Shown piece after piece: positions 32,439 through 42,573 of a DNA stretch of 64,000 nucleotides (the stretch's first letter is position 1; each line of letters begins with the position of its first letter). Source of the stretch: Dendrophyllia cribrosa. Its lineage: Eukaryota > Cnidaria > Anthozoa > Scleractinia > Dendrophylliidae. A program made the translations under genes and the position numbers. Under the pieces are notes generated by a model. The model saw nothing but the letters and a program-made list of their open reading frames with translations, was not told the origin of the DNA and made no database searches. The stretch lies in the NCBI GenBank assembly GCA_024195265.1, contig JAJLRJ010000011.1:24354527-24418526 (forward strand), in the 5' to 3' direction.

Positions 32439-32657
32439 TAGACTACGAGTAGTCCCTTCTTTTTCCTAAGGGATAGAAGTGCGAGTGAAACGCGAGCGCG
32501 CGTGAAAATCACCCCACGCGAGAAAGGCGAGACGTCTCCTTTTTCTCTCTCCCCGCAGTCCGTCTCGCCTTTCTCGCGTGGGGTGATTTTCACGTGCGTG
32601 CTCGCGTTTCGCTCGCTCTACTATCCCTGAGGAAAAAGGAGGGACTACTCGTAGTCT
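32439..32657. mobile_element. Palindromic MITE (219 bp) with ~10-bp target duplication
   Basis: TAGACTACGAGTAGTCCC at the left end mirrors GGGACTACTCGTAGTCT at the right end, and the arms stay complementary almost to the centre (GTGAAAATCACCCCACGCG, GAGAAAGGCGAGACG). ACTAAGTCTC flanks both sides (32429-32438, 32658-32667). A 9-10-bp duplication fits Mutator-like elements. The 67-aa minus-strand frame is an artefact of the palindrome. Confidence 0.8.
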
Positions 32658-32747
32658 ACTAAGTCTCAAGCTGTCGCAGTGCTATATTTTTCTGTCTTTT
32701 CTTGTAATATTCACCGGATATGTTTCTGTCTTTCCATACTGCCTTTT

Positions 32748-33095
32748 CGTTCGCGTGATCGGTAATTTAAGATCAAAAGTTTATCAAATGATATCATACC
32801 ATGAGAACTCAAAGCCACTTACTTCGCTAGTATGAACCCACCTATTCATTTCATAAATTGAACTTACTAATTACTGTCATTACTGCTTCCCTAAAGAATC
32901 GCGACAAAATCATCAACAAAAACAAAGAAACTTTAGATAACTTTAATAGACGTTCGCGTGATCGCTAAGAGAAAATCAAAAATTCATCGAATGATAACAT
33001 GACATGACAGTTCAAAGCCATTCATTTAATAATTACTCCTTTTCTCAAAAACCGCGACAAAACTATCAACAAAACAAACAAACTTTACATAAACT
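32748..33095. repeat. Diverged tandem duplication (~200-bp unit)
   Basis: GTTCGCGTGATCGGTAATTT (from 32750) and GTTCGCGTGATCGCTAAGAG (from 32953) open two related units. Both continue with TTCATCGAATGATAACAT-like and CAAAACTATCAACAAAA-like text. No gene. Confidence 0.5.
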
Positions 33096-33158
33096 ACATA
33101 CCTACATGTGTACATACGATTTTCTTAAAGTCTGAAATCTCAGTGTTTCTGCAGATCG

Positions 33159-33552
33159 GCTACGCCCGGGAAGGGGGGGGGGGGGGGGGGGGGGGGTACT
33201 TCCTCGTATACGCTATATGGGTATGTGCCGCCCGATAGGGTAGGGTTTTTTAGGTGCTCAGTCCTTAAATAGAGTATCCTTTTTGGTATTTTTGGTATTG
33301 TGATCCTTAGATAGGGTCACTAAATTGCAGTAGCCACCCCAACGGCCAACGCGCAAAACGAAAAAGATATGGTCTGTTAAAACTGTACTACACGCCTGAA
33401 TTGGGCCTTAAAAAGGGTATCAAATCTCGATTTTCTACCCTTAAATAGGGTCAGGGTTTGAGAACCTTGGCGGTACACACCTGTCCTTAATTGTCGGGAG
33501 AACCCCCCCCCCCCCCCTCCCCCTCCCCCTCCCCCCTCCCCCCCGGGCGGCT
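33159..33552. mobile_element. Element bounded by inverted poly-G and poly-C ends
   Basis: It begins GGCTACGCCCGGGAA with a G run (33173-33196) and ends with a C run then CCCGGGCGGCTACG, so the outer ends are inverted. Inside are TATACGCTATATGGGTATGT, GATAGGGTAGGGTTTTTTAG and several TTAAATAGGGT/TTAGATAGGGTC words. It is a short non-coding repeat whose G/C runs probably vary between copies. Confidence 0.6.
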
Positions 33553-36250
33553 ACGTTTACACTGTTTTTCTTTACAATGTTTCTCCCGCATACTTTAGAG
33601 AGTCGGCACTTCAACGAAAGATAAAAAAAGCACTCTATGGTAACCCTCATGTCCACGGCACGATTTGAATGCGATGAAGGTACGTTAAACACTAATGCAA
33701 TGAAGCTACGTTGGACACTCTAGCATAACTGTCTTCTCCACGTCAGAATCCCAATGCCGTCAGTACGACACACTCACTTCTTGATATTCATCTTGTTTTT
33801 CTGCGCTAAACACATTTTCTTCGTATTGGCACTCAAATAATATCTTCTCAATTAAGTCCGTAATCGAGTTCCAATGTCTGTCTTGAATCGAAACGCTCAA
33901 ATCGCTTATAAAATGGTTGTTAAAATGCTTGCCTTGTCATTCAACTAGTCAGAACAACAAAATTTTACTTGTACACGAATAGAACTGTAGAGAGAATTGC
34001 AGCAAACAAAAACTTCTAAATTTGCATAAAATAATATAGTTTGATTAAATCTGCAAAATCACGGAGTCCTTTGCATACTATTGCATAATCAAAGCGCAAT
34101 TTTTATCACCGTCAATACATTCTACCATGTACGTACCTAAATCTAATAATGGCAATGATTCACTATTCCAAAATAGAACAAAAGGCAAAGTCCATACCTT
34201 CGTGCGATTGTCGATGAATTTGTCTAACAATTAGATTTACAGCTTGCACCGAAAAAGAAGTGATTACTCTCTTTTGTTTTTCAACTGAAAAGCCGAGGTG
34301 TAAATCGTTTTAAGTAAGAACATTGTACTCTTATGGGTTATTTTGTGTTGAGGGAAATCATTGTGTTTTGCTGGCGACTGATAGCTTTTTTTTTTATTTT
34401 TTTGCTGAGATACTTTTGTTTTGATTGACGTGTTTGATAAGACAATCCCCAGGTCTGTGTTTTTATAAGGATAACTTTAAATTGGTATGTTGAAACAAAA
34501 TGAAGATGAATTAGAATTTAAAGAGATTGGTTGTCGGAAACTCAGCGTTTAAATGTAAGGGTTGGCGACATTGAAAAATTGTTTAAGATTGGTATGTTAA
34601 ATGTTGTTTGATGTTTAATATTTTCTTGTAACTTTTTCAGTTGTGAGTGGGCTGAAATATCTATGTTTTCCGGTTTTCGATTAGCGGTACGTCGGTACGT
34701 GTTAAATGGGCTAATTAAGTAGTTGTCAATTCTTGTTAAAGGAAAGATTTAACGCAGTCGTATCTTGTTATCAATATCGATGTGATTTTTTTGGAAAGTG
34801 AAGCGGACATTGATTTTTCTTATGTGGAGAGTTGAAAAAGAAATGGCTGTATAAGTTAATGTTATAAATGGGTTATTTGCGAATATATAGTAGTTCTGAC
34901 TTTTTTACTCATGCGCAGTAAGCGCATGAGGTAGAAAATGGGTTGCGTTTCTTCGTCTTTTTGTCACATTAGTGCATGCAAATTTATGCACGCATATATT
35001 ATTACTAACCGGGTCGCAGGTCACATAAAAATTCTACAAAAATGGCTGCCGCGCTCGGCATGTGCTTGGTTTTCAAAACCATAGTTTTGTCTTGTCGGAA
35101 TAATAACACACATTCAAAATACTCAAAATGGAAAGAGAAAGCTTTAAAGAATACTCAGAAGCCGCTGTAGTGGAGAAAAAGGAGAGCTGTAAGCGACGAG
35201 CGACGAAATCTTGCTTCAAGTTTTATCAGTGCGGGGCGATCAATTTTAAAGAATTTTCAAGCAGGCGAGGGACTTTACCATAAAAGAAATTTCATTTTTC
35301 GGTGAGAATTTATGTTGATACCAATTTGTGATTGACTTTTTCTTTGTGTCATACTTGTTATTCTAGACCGAGAAAAAGTTGCTTTTGTGAGCTTTTGTGC
35401 ACTCTAAATTAAACACAGAGTCATGCAACGGACTGTCGCGTAACACAGTTTTTGAGAATTGCTAAAATTGAAAAATAACACGGTCGTTTACTGATTTTAT
35501 TGCTTTTAAAAGTAGTCTTTTCAAATGAAACAGAAAGCAGTCACGGTTTGGGAAACATTAGACGCAAACTTGTTCGAATGTTTTCTTCATGAAGCCAATA
35601 ATCATGGTATATAAGGCACACTAGTAAATATAATTGAATTAAATAGCGCTTTCTGAAATACAATGTAAAGTTTGCTTTCAAGATTTTTTGATTCGCGAAA
35701 ACATTATGCGAATCATCTTTACGGATAAAAATGGCATTCTTTATACACAAGAAAAGTCGGAAATTTTAGAAAACACTAGATATAATAAAGCAGGTTGCTG
35801 AATTTAAATATTATTTTGTGATGTTTATAATTTAATTCGCAGACGCCAGCGCTGTGCGCTGCAATGAGGATAAATAAATCGCCAAGCCTTCCGGAAGCAG
35901 AAGATCACTGAATTCTGATAAGCGTTTAACTCTTTTATTCAAGGGAAAGACATTTTCATTCAAGGAAATATGAGTTTCATTAAAACGTTTTGACCTTTAG
36001 AACAAATATTTTGGTACAAGCAGCGCACGATCGAATTACATTCCACATGAAATTTGCATATATGAAAGAAGTGTATTTGCGACAACACTTTGAAAAAACT
36101 GTGAAGCCTGGAAAAAACTAATACATGGCAAAATCAAAGCAGTTATTTAAAGAACTACTTTTATAGAAAAATTTCATTTCGATTTGGACTTGAAATCAAA
36201 CGGGAGGGGGGGTTCATGATGTGTCACGCAATATTTATTTTTATCAAACA
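33553..36250. other. Intergenic, no gene seen
   Basis: AT-rich throughout. Small hairpin at 34915-34930 (ATGCGCAGTAAGCGCAT). Short frames have no domain signal. 35150-35225 resembles 26000-26060 (GAAGCCGCT, AAATCTTGCTTC). Confidence 0.5.
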
Positions 36251-36268
36251 ATCTTGCCATCTGTCGAT

Positions 36269-36306
<38 letters not shown>
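36251..36306. repeat. Poly-G tract (~55 bp)
   Basis: An almost pure G run ending GGCGGTGG. With the poly-C run at 37192-37230 it brackets ~900 bp that has no recognised gene. Confidence 0.95.
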
Positions 36307-37189
36307 CGGTGGATTCTTTCTGGAATAACCCAATGTAATAGAAATATTCACGGTTAACGTTTGGTAAGTATTACACTAGTGTGGGTTTGATCAGAATTAA
36401 TAAATTAAATATTCCAAGCGACTACAGAAAAATTGGTAGCTTCAATCAACGTGTCTTAGAGTCTCATGCGCATGAGTATAGGCTATGTTTAGCCTCTTGT
36501 TATTTGAAAGTCGAGAGTTTTCTATTTCCGGTATCATGTGTTTGGTAACTATCGGGGATTAAATGGATGTTTTTGAGTTTAAGAAATCAAGTGGTTTGTA
36601 TTTGATTGCTATTTGAAGTTAATTCTTGGAAAAACTGTTGATATTTTTTTGGTTTTAGGAGTGTATTGTTACGAATGAAGTTGCGTGTTTTCTTATTTAA
36701 CATGACTTTGTGTAGAACAATAAATCCTAGATAAGAAACAATCTGTCAGGCGATGTAGTCATAGCTCTAAAAGAGTTGAAAAACAACTCTGCTATAAACC
36801 TCAAAAAAGCGGACAAAGATATTACAACAGTCACGATGAATAAGACAGAAACAATAAAAGAGGCCCAAGTGCAACTCGACATAAGCATAAGACGCAAAGA
36901 GCGTAGAACGTCTCGGACACATCCACTTAAAAACAAATTTGAAAGATTGATACCGTAGGTAACGTGAGATATCGAAACTAAATAAGAACTTTAATACCTT
37001 TGTGGTGACGTAGCGTGAGATAATTATGACAAGTTCATGACATCCCAATACCCTAGGGAAATTAACAATAGGTCCGGGGGTGCTCCCAAAAAATTTTAGT
37101 GGCGGTATGTGACGACCTTCTTGAAATCCTAACCGGTTTAACCAACCATATCCTCAATGCTTCTAAAAAGAAGAAACAACTAACCCCTT

Positions 37190-37191
<2 letters not shown>

Positions 37192-37230
<39 letters not shown>
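37192..37230. repeat. Poly-C tract (~39 bp)
   Basis: An uninterrupted C run. The true length is uncertain in any assembly. Confidence 0.95.
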
Positions 37231-37232
<2 letters not shown>

Positions 37233-37374
37233 ACAAATGTTAACAAATTTAACAATGAACCCTTGTTAACAACTTTTGTCCCTTTTTTGTATTGATTCCG
37301 AAATCTCGTTTATGCGCATGCGCATTAACGAGATAAAAAGGGTGAGGGAATGATTCCGGGAGTGAAGGGATGAA

Positions 37375-37755
37375 GCAGATTCTGCTGTGCTTTGTTCAAA
37401 ATACACCAAATAGTTAACAAGGTACCTTTGCTCAAACATAAAGTTGTTCTTAGAACACCAATAAGAAAAATACCAAGTGATTTATTTAAGAAAGAACAAA
37501 CCGTAAAACATTTTTTTGCGATTTTTCCACGACACTTGGGAGGAACTTGAAAACATTGGCCATTTTTTTCAAGTTGCAATCCATTTCCATCCTGGCCATC
37601 CGCAGCCAATGATAACGAATACTTATTTCTGTGCACTGGTAGAGTATTTGTTAACAAAACTGGACCATTAATTGTAAGGCTTCCATTGAAACAAATGTTT
37701 TTTTTTGTCTTTTCAAAGTGATACTTAAAATAGGTGCCATAGGCCCTTTAAGGTT
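37375..37755 (-). mobile_element. MITE family A copy
   Basis: The interior (TCCATCCTGGCCATCCGCAG, TTCAAGTTGCAATCCATTTC, CTGGACCATTAATTG) is the reverse complement of 8100-8240 with divergence. It ends GCCCTTTAAGG. The insertion interrupts a flank that is continuous at 21670-21700. Confidence 0.6.
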
Positions 37756-37929
37756 GATAACAAATCCAGAGCAAGAACCAAATGCAAACTCGTATTCAAT
37801 ATAAAAAGCAGAACCAAATTGTTAGGGTTTTAGATGTTTCTGTATATAGTGCAACTTGTAAATACATCAATTTGCATTTACGTTGTCATAGGAAATACAA
37901 AATACCAAAAAGGAATTAATTACCTATAT

Positions 37930-38195
37930 GATAAAGCAGTTTTCAATTGAGTATCGAAAGTAATTCCGCGATTGCCTTGGTTTTGCATTGCTATGGCTTG
38001 TGATTGGCTAAGAAATCTCGCGCCACTTTTTCGACCAATCAGATGTGAAACCAAAACCAATTGTGACCTGCTTGCACGCGTTTTCCCGCGCTTGGCGCCG
38101 GCTACATGTATTAGCTTTGAGTTCTGATTGGTTCATGGATTGTCTGCCTCTGTTGTGATTGGTCAGAGTAATTACTTTGATTTTTTTTTGTGTTT
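37930..38195. mobile_element. MITE family D copy without the 1.1-kb insert
   Basis: AAGCAGTTTTCAATTGAGTA is continuous here, showing the empty site for the element at 21896-23020. CCAAT/ATTGG words recur (GTGATTGGCTAAGAAATC, CGACCAATCAGA, TGATTGGTTCATGGATTG, TGATTGGTCAGAG). Confidence 0.7.
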
Positions 38196-38230
38196 TCATA
38201 ATGAGTAAGAACAGTGGCTTGCTTTAATTT

Positions 38231-38460
38231 AAGGTGATGTTACACGGGACGATTCACAACGTTGATTTTTAGCGTAACGTGGGTGCACGGACGATTTTCT
38301 TCGCAATTTTTCCGTTGCGAGTTTATGATTCATCTTCAAGAAACTTCAATTCCAACGCAAAAACACAAATTTTACTCAAGTTTTTACGTGTAACATACCT
38401 GTCGTTTATTTTGTTGCGCTAAGAGTCGTCGTTGCGAATCACCTTTAACATCACCTTTAA
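38231..38460. mobile_element. MITE family C, copy 2
   Basis: AAGGTGATGTTACACGGGAC at the left and AACATCACCTTTAAG at the right are inverted. The interior matches 24168-24366 (GTGGGTGCACGGACGATTTT). Confidence 0.65.
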
Positions 38461-38736
38461 GCTTGCTTTTGCTATTTTGAAATAGCTAGGAAGAAAAACT
38501 AGCCAAAGTGATGAAGCAAAAATATATATAAACTACATATACACAAACTAACGGCTTAAAATCTCAATGCTCCAACAATTTATTCCATCATCTCCATCCT
38601 TGTAATCCTTCAATTTATCCCTAAAATATATATTTTGTTTCGCTCTGTAGAATCTTTTTATACAATTTACTTAGCGTTTGGCAATAAAACATGGAAACTA
38701 CGTAGGTAAGCGACATTTTGCTTTTTACCACAATTG

Positions 38737-39147
38737 TCGGTAATCTCGCAATCTGATTGGTCGATGTGGGTGGTCAATGAGAGTACAGACAACGGTGCTG
38801 ACGCTAACATCACGCAACGCCTATAAAAGCGCGCGCTTGTAAAAAGTAAACCAATCAGATTGCGAGAAAGTTATAGACAACGCTTGCTCTTTCTTAGCTG
38901 TCACGTTTTGTAACGAAACTTCGATTTTTCCCCACATTTTTTTTTTTAAATATTGTGGTAAAAAACAGATTTCCACCGGTTTTCCGTGGTGTGGACTCTT
39001 ATTTACCACGATTTACGTCATCACATGGTCAAAATTTGTTGCTGACTCACTCGGCTGCGCCTCGTGAGTCCACAACATTTTGACCATGTGATGACGTAAA
39101 TCGTGGTAAATAAGAGTCCACACCACGGAAAACCGGTGGGAATTTGC
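38737..39147. mobile_element. Insertion with a perfect 63-bp-arm palindrome
   Basis: The flanks (TAAGCGACATTTTGCT and TTTCGGCGGAACAG) are contiguous at ~25350-25390, so 38737-39147 is an insert in block A. Its right half is a foldback: 38973-39035 (CCACCGGTTTTCCGTGGTGT ... ATGGTCAAAAT) and 39077-39139 are reverse complements, by eye without mismatch. The left half has its own inverted pair, CGCAATCTGATTGG and CCAATCAGATTGCG. No coding capacity. Confidence 0.8.
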
Positions 39148-39884
39148 TAAGTTTCGGCGGAACAGTCTTCCTTTAAAAACAATAGTTTTGCAGATAATTT
39201 TTTTTGTGATGAGCATTACAGGTGCTAGCATAGTTTCAAAACAAACACTTTTGTTGTACAAATATTCAAATTAAATCGTGTACGCAATATTTGCTTTGTA
39301 CCGAATAATATAAAATTCAGACAAACATAAGGTTACTTACTTGCAGGGTAATTGTAATTATTTTTGTGATAAGCATTACAAGTGCTCGCATTGTTTCAAA
39401 TTGCATTTTTCCACGGCTTGTCACCAGATCATCACGGTTTAAAGATCTTTGTTACTCAAATGAAGTTCTATATAAGAATGTTATGTGCTCTTCACAAGTT
39501 GTCTTTTGAGTGGGCACAAAATTTGATCCAGAGATCGCGAAGGACCATGAACGGAGGGTTGATACGAGAGCAAAATATAACTCAAATGGGAGGGATCTGA
39601 ATCCCTGGTGCTACGCATTATACTAGAGAATCACAATTATCCTGCAGGTAAATAACCTTTGTCTTATTTTATATTCTCCTTCGCATAATACTCCGCCCTG
39701 CGGGATTCAGATTGCATAATTCAAAGTAGACACCTGAGCGCGATGAAAAACATGACACCATGATATGATTCTCTTTTGAATACTTTAATCATGGGAACAA
39801 TAGCTGTAAGATTAAATTAGGCTAAACTACAATGTAAGGACAGCCCTGCATGGCAAATGAGCTCATAGAAGAACTTATGTTATA

Positions 39885-40505
39885 AAACTAAGCAAAGGTG
39901 CATGCATTCTTCCAATTTGCTGTTTTCAAAATATCAGATAAAGAAACACCCTGACTGATTGCTTTCGAGGTAGATGCCCCTCTAACACGGCTATGACCTT
40001 TAAATACACATGTCAATTCCTGCCGTGGGCAATACATCTTTCTGCCAACTCGTAGAGATAGATGACGAGGAAACAGCCTTGTAAGGTTTACCATATCAAA
40101 TAAAAGGTTTTGACGTACCAAATGACTGTCTTATAGCAGACTGAGGTTTTAGTAATATAATGCGACAGGGTAGAATGAACACACAGTTACTCATTCTCAG
40201 AGAATGCTGGTAGTGAAATTACAATAGAGGACTTTCCTAGCCTTGACGTTTTCAAAAGTCTGTTCACGATAAATTCAGTACCCTTCTCAGTTGAACCCAT
40301 AAGATCAACACTTAAAGCTGTTAAAGTCTGACTTCTTTGAGCAGAAACTAAGGCCACTATTGCCACTGTTTTGAGTGTTAACTGCTTAAGATCTAATGAA
40401 GAAAATGGAAACCACGACTCTAGAAATCTCAGCAAAATGTCGACGTCCCATATAAAGTTATACCTCGGTTTATGAGGACGAGCATGACACATTCGCTTGA
40501 TAAAA
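39885..40505 (-). pseudogene. DIRS-like tyrosine recombinase relic
   Basis: The minus strand reads LKTVAIVALVSAQRSQTLTA (the catalytic-Arg region), then a stop-interrupted stretch, then FKGHSRVRGASTSKA and GVSLSDILKTANWKN, which is the HxxR box and the region preceding the catalytic tyrosine. This arrangement is typical of the tyrosine recombinases of DIRS retroelements (or Cryptons). At least one stop near 40190 and a frame change separate the two halves; FYN follows another stop. No reverse transcriptase is seen beside it. Confidence 0.65.
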
Positions 40506-40509
40506 CGAA

Positions 40510-40700
40510 CAATAATAGAATATTTTATGGGGATCTATTATATTGGCAGCCAGGTTGCCATTAAAACGTTTAGCGTATTACTACTTATTATAATTAAATT
40601 GTTAACTTCATTTCTCGCTGTCTTAAGGTAATTCCAATATGGCTTGTCTTTAGTTTGTTTACCCTTCTCTTTTAGTGAGTCCCTAGCCTAGGACTTGTTT
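40510..40700 (+). other. Duplicated non-coding segment
   Basis: GGGGATCTATTATATTGGCA, AGGTTGCCATTAAAACGTTT and TCCAATATGGCTTGTCTTTA match 18330-18500 and, inverted, 27380-27430. Confidence 0.55.
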
Positions 40701-40792
40701 TTCCTAATTATTTTTGCTTTTTCCTGCACACCTGGCCTTAACATCCAATGTAAAGCATTGATTTTTCCCACTTTAAACAGCACTACATTTAC

Positions 40793-40855
40793 ATCAATAT
40801 CTTTCACATATAAGATATATGTTTAACACATATCTTATATGTGAAAGATATTGAT
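40793..40855. repeat. Perfect-looking hairpin (31-bp arms)
   Basis: ATCAATATCTTTCACATATA and AGATAT are mirrored by TATCTTATATGTGAAAGATA and TTGAT around a 1-2-base centre. A single arm occurs at ~19478-19503 in block A, so the palindrome probably arose locally by inverted duplication. Confidence 0.8.
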
Positions 40856-40969
40856 ATATAATATATTTTTACCATTTGTCTTTTAGATTTCAGTAACTAT
40901 TATATACATGTAGTTGCTACCTTTTGTATGTCTTAAAAAATTTAACCCCCCTCACTTCTCGTGCAATAG

Positions 40970-41434
40970 GCAGGATGGCGGGTGGCGGGTGGCTTAGGGT
41001 TATATACGGCTTAATATATATTTGTTTCGTTAGCGGAAAGACGTAGGCGCCTATAATCAGACAGATGAATGGCTTTTTAATTCATTTCCATCCTTGTAAT
41101 TTTTCAATTTATCACTAAACTACCTGTTTTATTTCGCTCTATAGAATCTTTATATCCAGTTTGGTGTTAATATGGTGTCACTTCGCTGTATCGGCGTAAC
41201 AATGTCCAGTTTAAGTCAATAATTTGCTGATATTATTTTTTTGTGTGGATAAGCATTACAGGTGCAAGCACTGTCATAAAGAACACAATTTTTGTTGTGT
41301 AAATATTCACATCAAATCGTGTACGCAATATTTGTTTAATACCGAATAATAATAATAAGCTCATGATGCGTCTACGTGACATGAGCGCTTGGCTTGGGTA
41401 TATTATTCGACAACAGAAAAAAAAATCAGCAAAC
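40970..41434 (+). other. Block A copy 5' of the truncated GPCR
   Basis: This repeats 19670-20125 up to the start codon (GTTATATACGGC, GCGGAAAGACGTAGGCGC, TTATATCCAGTTTGGTGTT, CATGAGCGCTTGGCTTGGGT), ending TCAGCAAACATG as in copy 1. Confidence 0.6.
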
Positions 41435-41665
41435 ATGAACACAACAGTGAATGGATCAAGCTGCCCCAGTCTTCTTAATCCTACAGCGAATAAAATCGGG
41501 CAAACCTTTGGTTACTGCCTGATTTTGGTTGCGTCGCTGGTCGGAAATTCTATCATCGGAATAATTGTCTATACAACGCCAACCTTGAGAAAACCGATAA
41601 ACTATTTCATCGCAAACATGGCTTTCTCTGACCTACTTTATCCAATATTCCTGTTCCCGCTTAAG
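41435..41665 (+). pseudogene. Truncated class A GPCR (TM1-TM2 only)
   Basis: 77 codons from MNTTVNGSSCPSLLNPTANK through GNSIIG (TM1) and NMAFSDLLYPIFLFPLK (TM2) match the other copies. Identity then stops abruptly at a TTAA (41661-41664), followed by GGTGGCTCCCAACAG. The next in-frame residues (VAPNSFQHFLRL...) are foreign. The missing part is not found between here and copy 3. It looks like disruption by an insertion at TTAA or a deletion; the other end of such an element was not found in the window. Confidence 0.8.
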
Positions 41666-42222
41666 GTGGCTCCCAACAGTTTCCAGCATTTTCTAAGACT
41701 TAGATTTGGATGGGTCATTAAAACCACTCTTTATCAGTTGATGCTACAATCATGATATCGAACGAATGCCCAATGATTGGTGAACACGTTGTTATCATTT
41801 TTGTGACACAATATGTTACTATAGCAACATTATAAAGTGCTGAAAACATCCTTAATTTTAGCGACATAGCCCAGGGACAGGGCTAACAGCCGCTGGTTGT
41901 CTGGGGGTTGTGCGTCAAAACCACAGGGGTGGGGAGGGGGGAGTTGTGACACTTTGAGTGGAATTCAACCTGTTGGTCTGTTGTATTTCGAGTTGAAATC
42001 CGTTTAAATAAATGTTAGTGCAGTCAGTTTTAATGAAAAATTTTTTAGCTGGCCTGTGGTTGGGCCGCCTTGGTCAGGGCTAACCGTGGGTGGGTGGCTG
42101 GGGAGCCGGTGCTGTGTGTCCGAGGAACAGGGGTGGGCAGAGGAGACTTTTTAAGACTTTGATTGAAATTCAATTGGTTGGCCTGTCTTAGTCTTGGAAG
42201 CCATGTTTTGTCAAATCCAGTT
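41666..42222. other. Non-coding sequence replacing the GPCR 3' part; two related units
   Basis: AGGGCTAACAGCCGCTGGTT (41888) and AGGGCTAACCGTGGGTGGGT (42079) open two diverged ~190-bp units, each with CAGGGGTGGG and GAATTCAACCTGTTGGTCTG-like text. No gene. Confidence 0.5.
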
Positions 42223-42264
<42 letters not shown>

Positions 42265-42381
42265 GTGTGTGTATGTATGTATGTAATCTATGTAGATACA
42301 CGTTAATAATCGAACAAGTGTCGTATTTTAATGTCAAAATATCTTGAATTCAAATGGGCAGACTGCAAATCACAGTAGTTG

Positions 42382-42441
<60 letters not shown>
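42223..42441. repeat. AT microsatellites bordering the Penelope element
   Basis: (AT)n runs lie at 42223-42261 and 42383-42441. The short unique piece between them (AACAAGTGTCGTATTTTAAT, GTCAAAATATCTTGAATTC) also occurs at ~52570-52600, i.e. in the flank of GPCR copy 4. The Penelope element begins directly at the end of the second run. Confidence 0.85.
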
Positions 42442-42444
<3 letters not shown>

Positions 42445-42469
42445 TGAACTACTCAGATCTTGAGTGGAT

Positions 42470-42534
42470 GGACGTTTAATACAGAACTGTTTCGTAGGCC
42501 ACCGAAGAGGTGACCCACTCATCAGTTAAACTCC
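42470..42534 (-). ncRNA. Hammerhead ribozyme (type I, short stem III), left repeat
   Basis: This is the reverse complement of the motif at 44304-44367. CUGAUGA lies at 42519-42525, GAAA at 42490-42493, and the predicted cleavage is between 42480 and 42479 on the minus strand. All core bases are present. Confidence 0.8.
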
Positions 42535-42573
42535 ATTTTACACTGAACCGTTAAGTCTACATCAACAGTATTA

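Larger units (their letters stand above)
37320..38530 (+). other. Gene-less copy of the GPCR 3' flank carrying three MITEs
   Basis: GGGAATGATTCCGGGAGTGA at 37347 and the stretch 37760-37945 match 21660-21895. Inserted are a family A MITE (~37375-37755), a family D MITE (37930-38195) and a family C MITE (38231-38460). No receptor coding sequence is nearby, so the duplication did not include it or it was lost. Confidence 0.65.

Noticed and set aside
38737..38900. Possible promoter with TATAAAAGCGCGCGC at 38822
   Set aside because: The TATAAAA lies inside the palindromic insertion and no gene follows; more likely part of the element.
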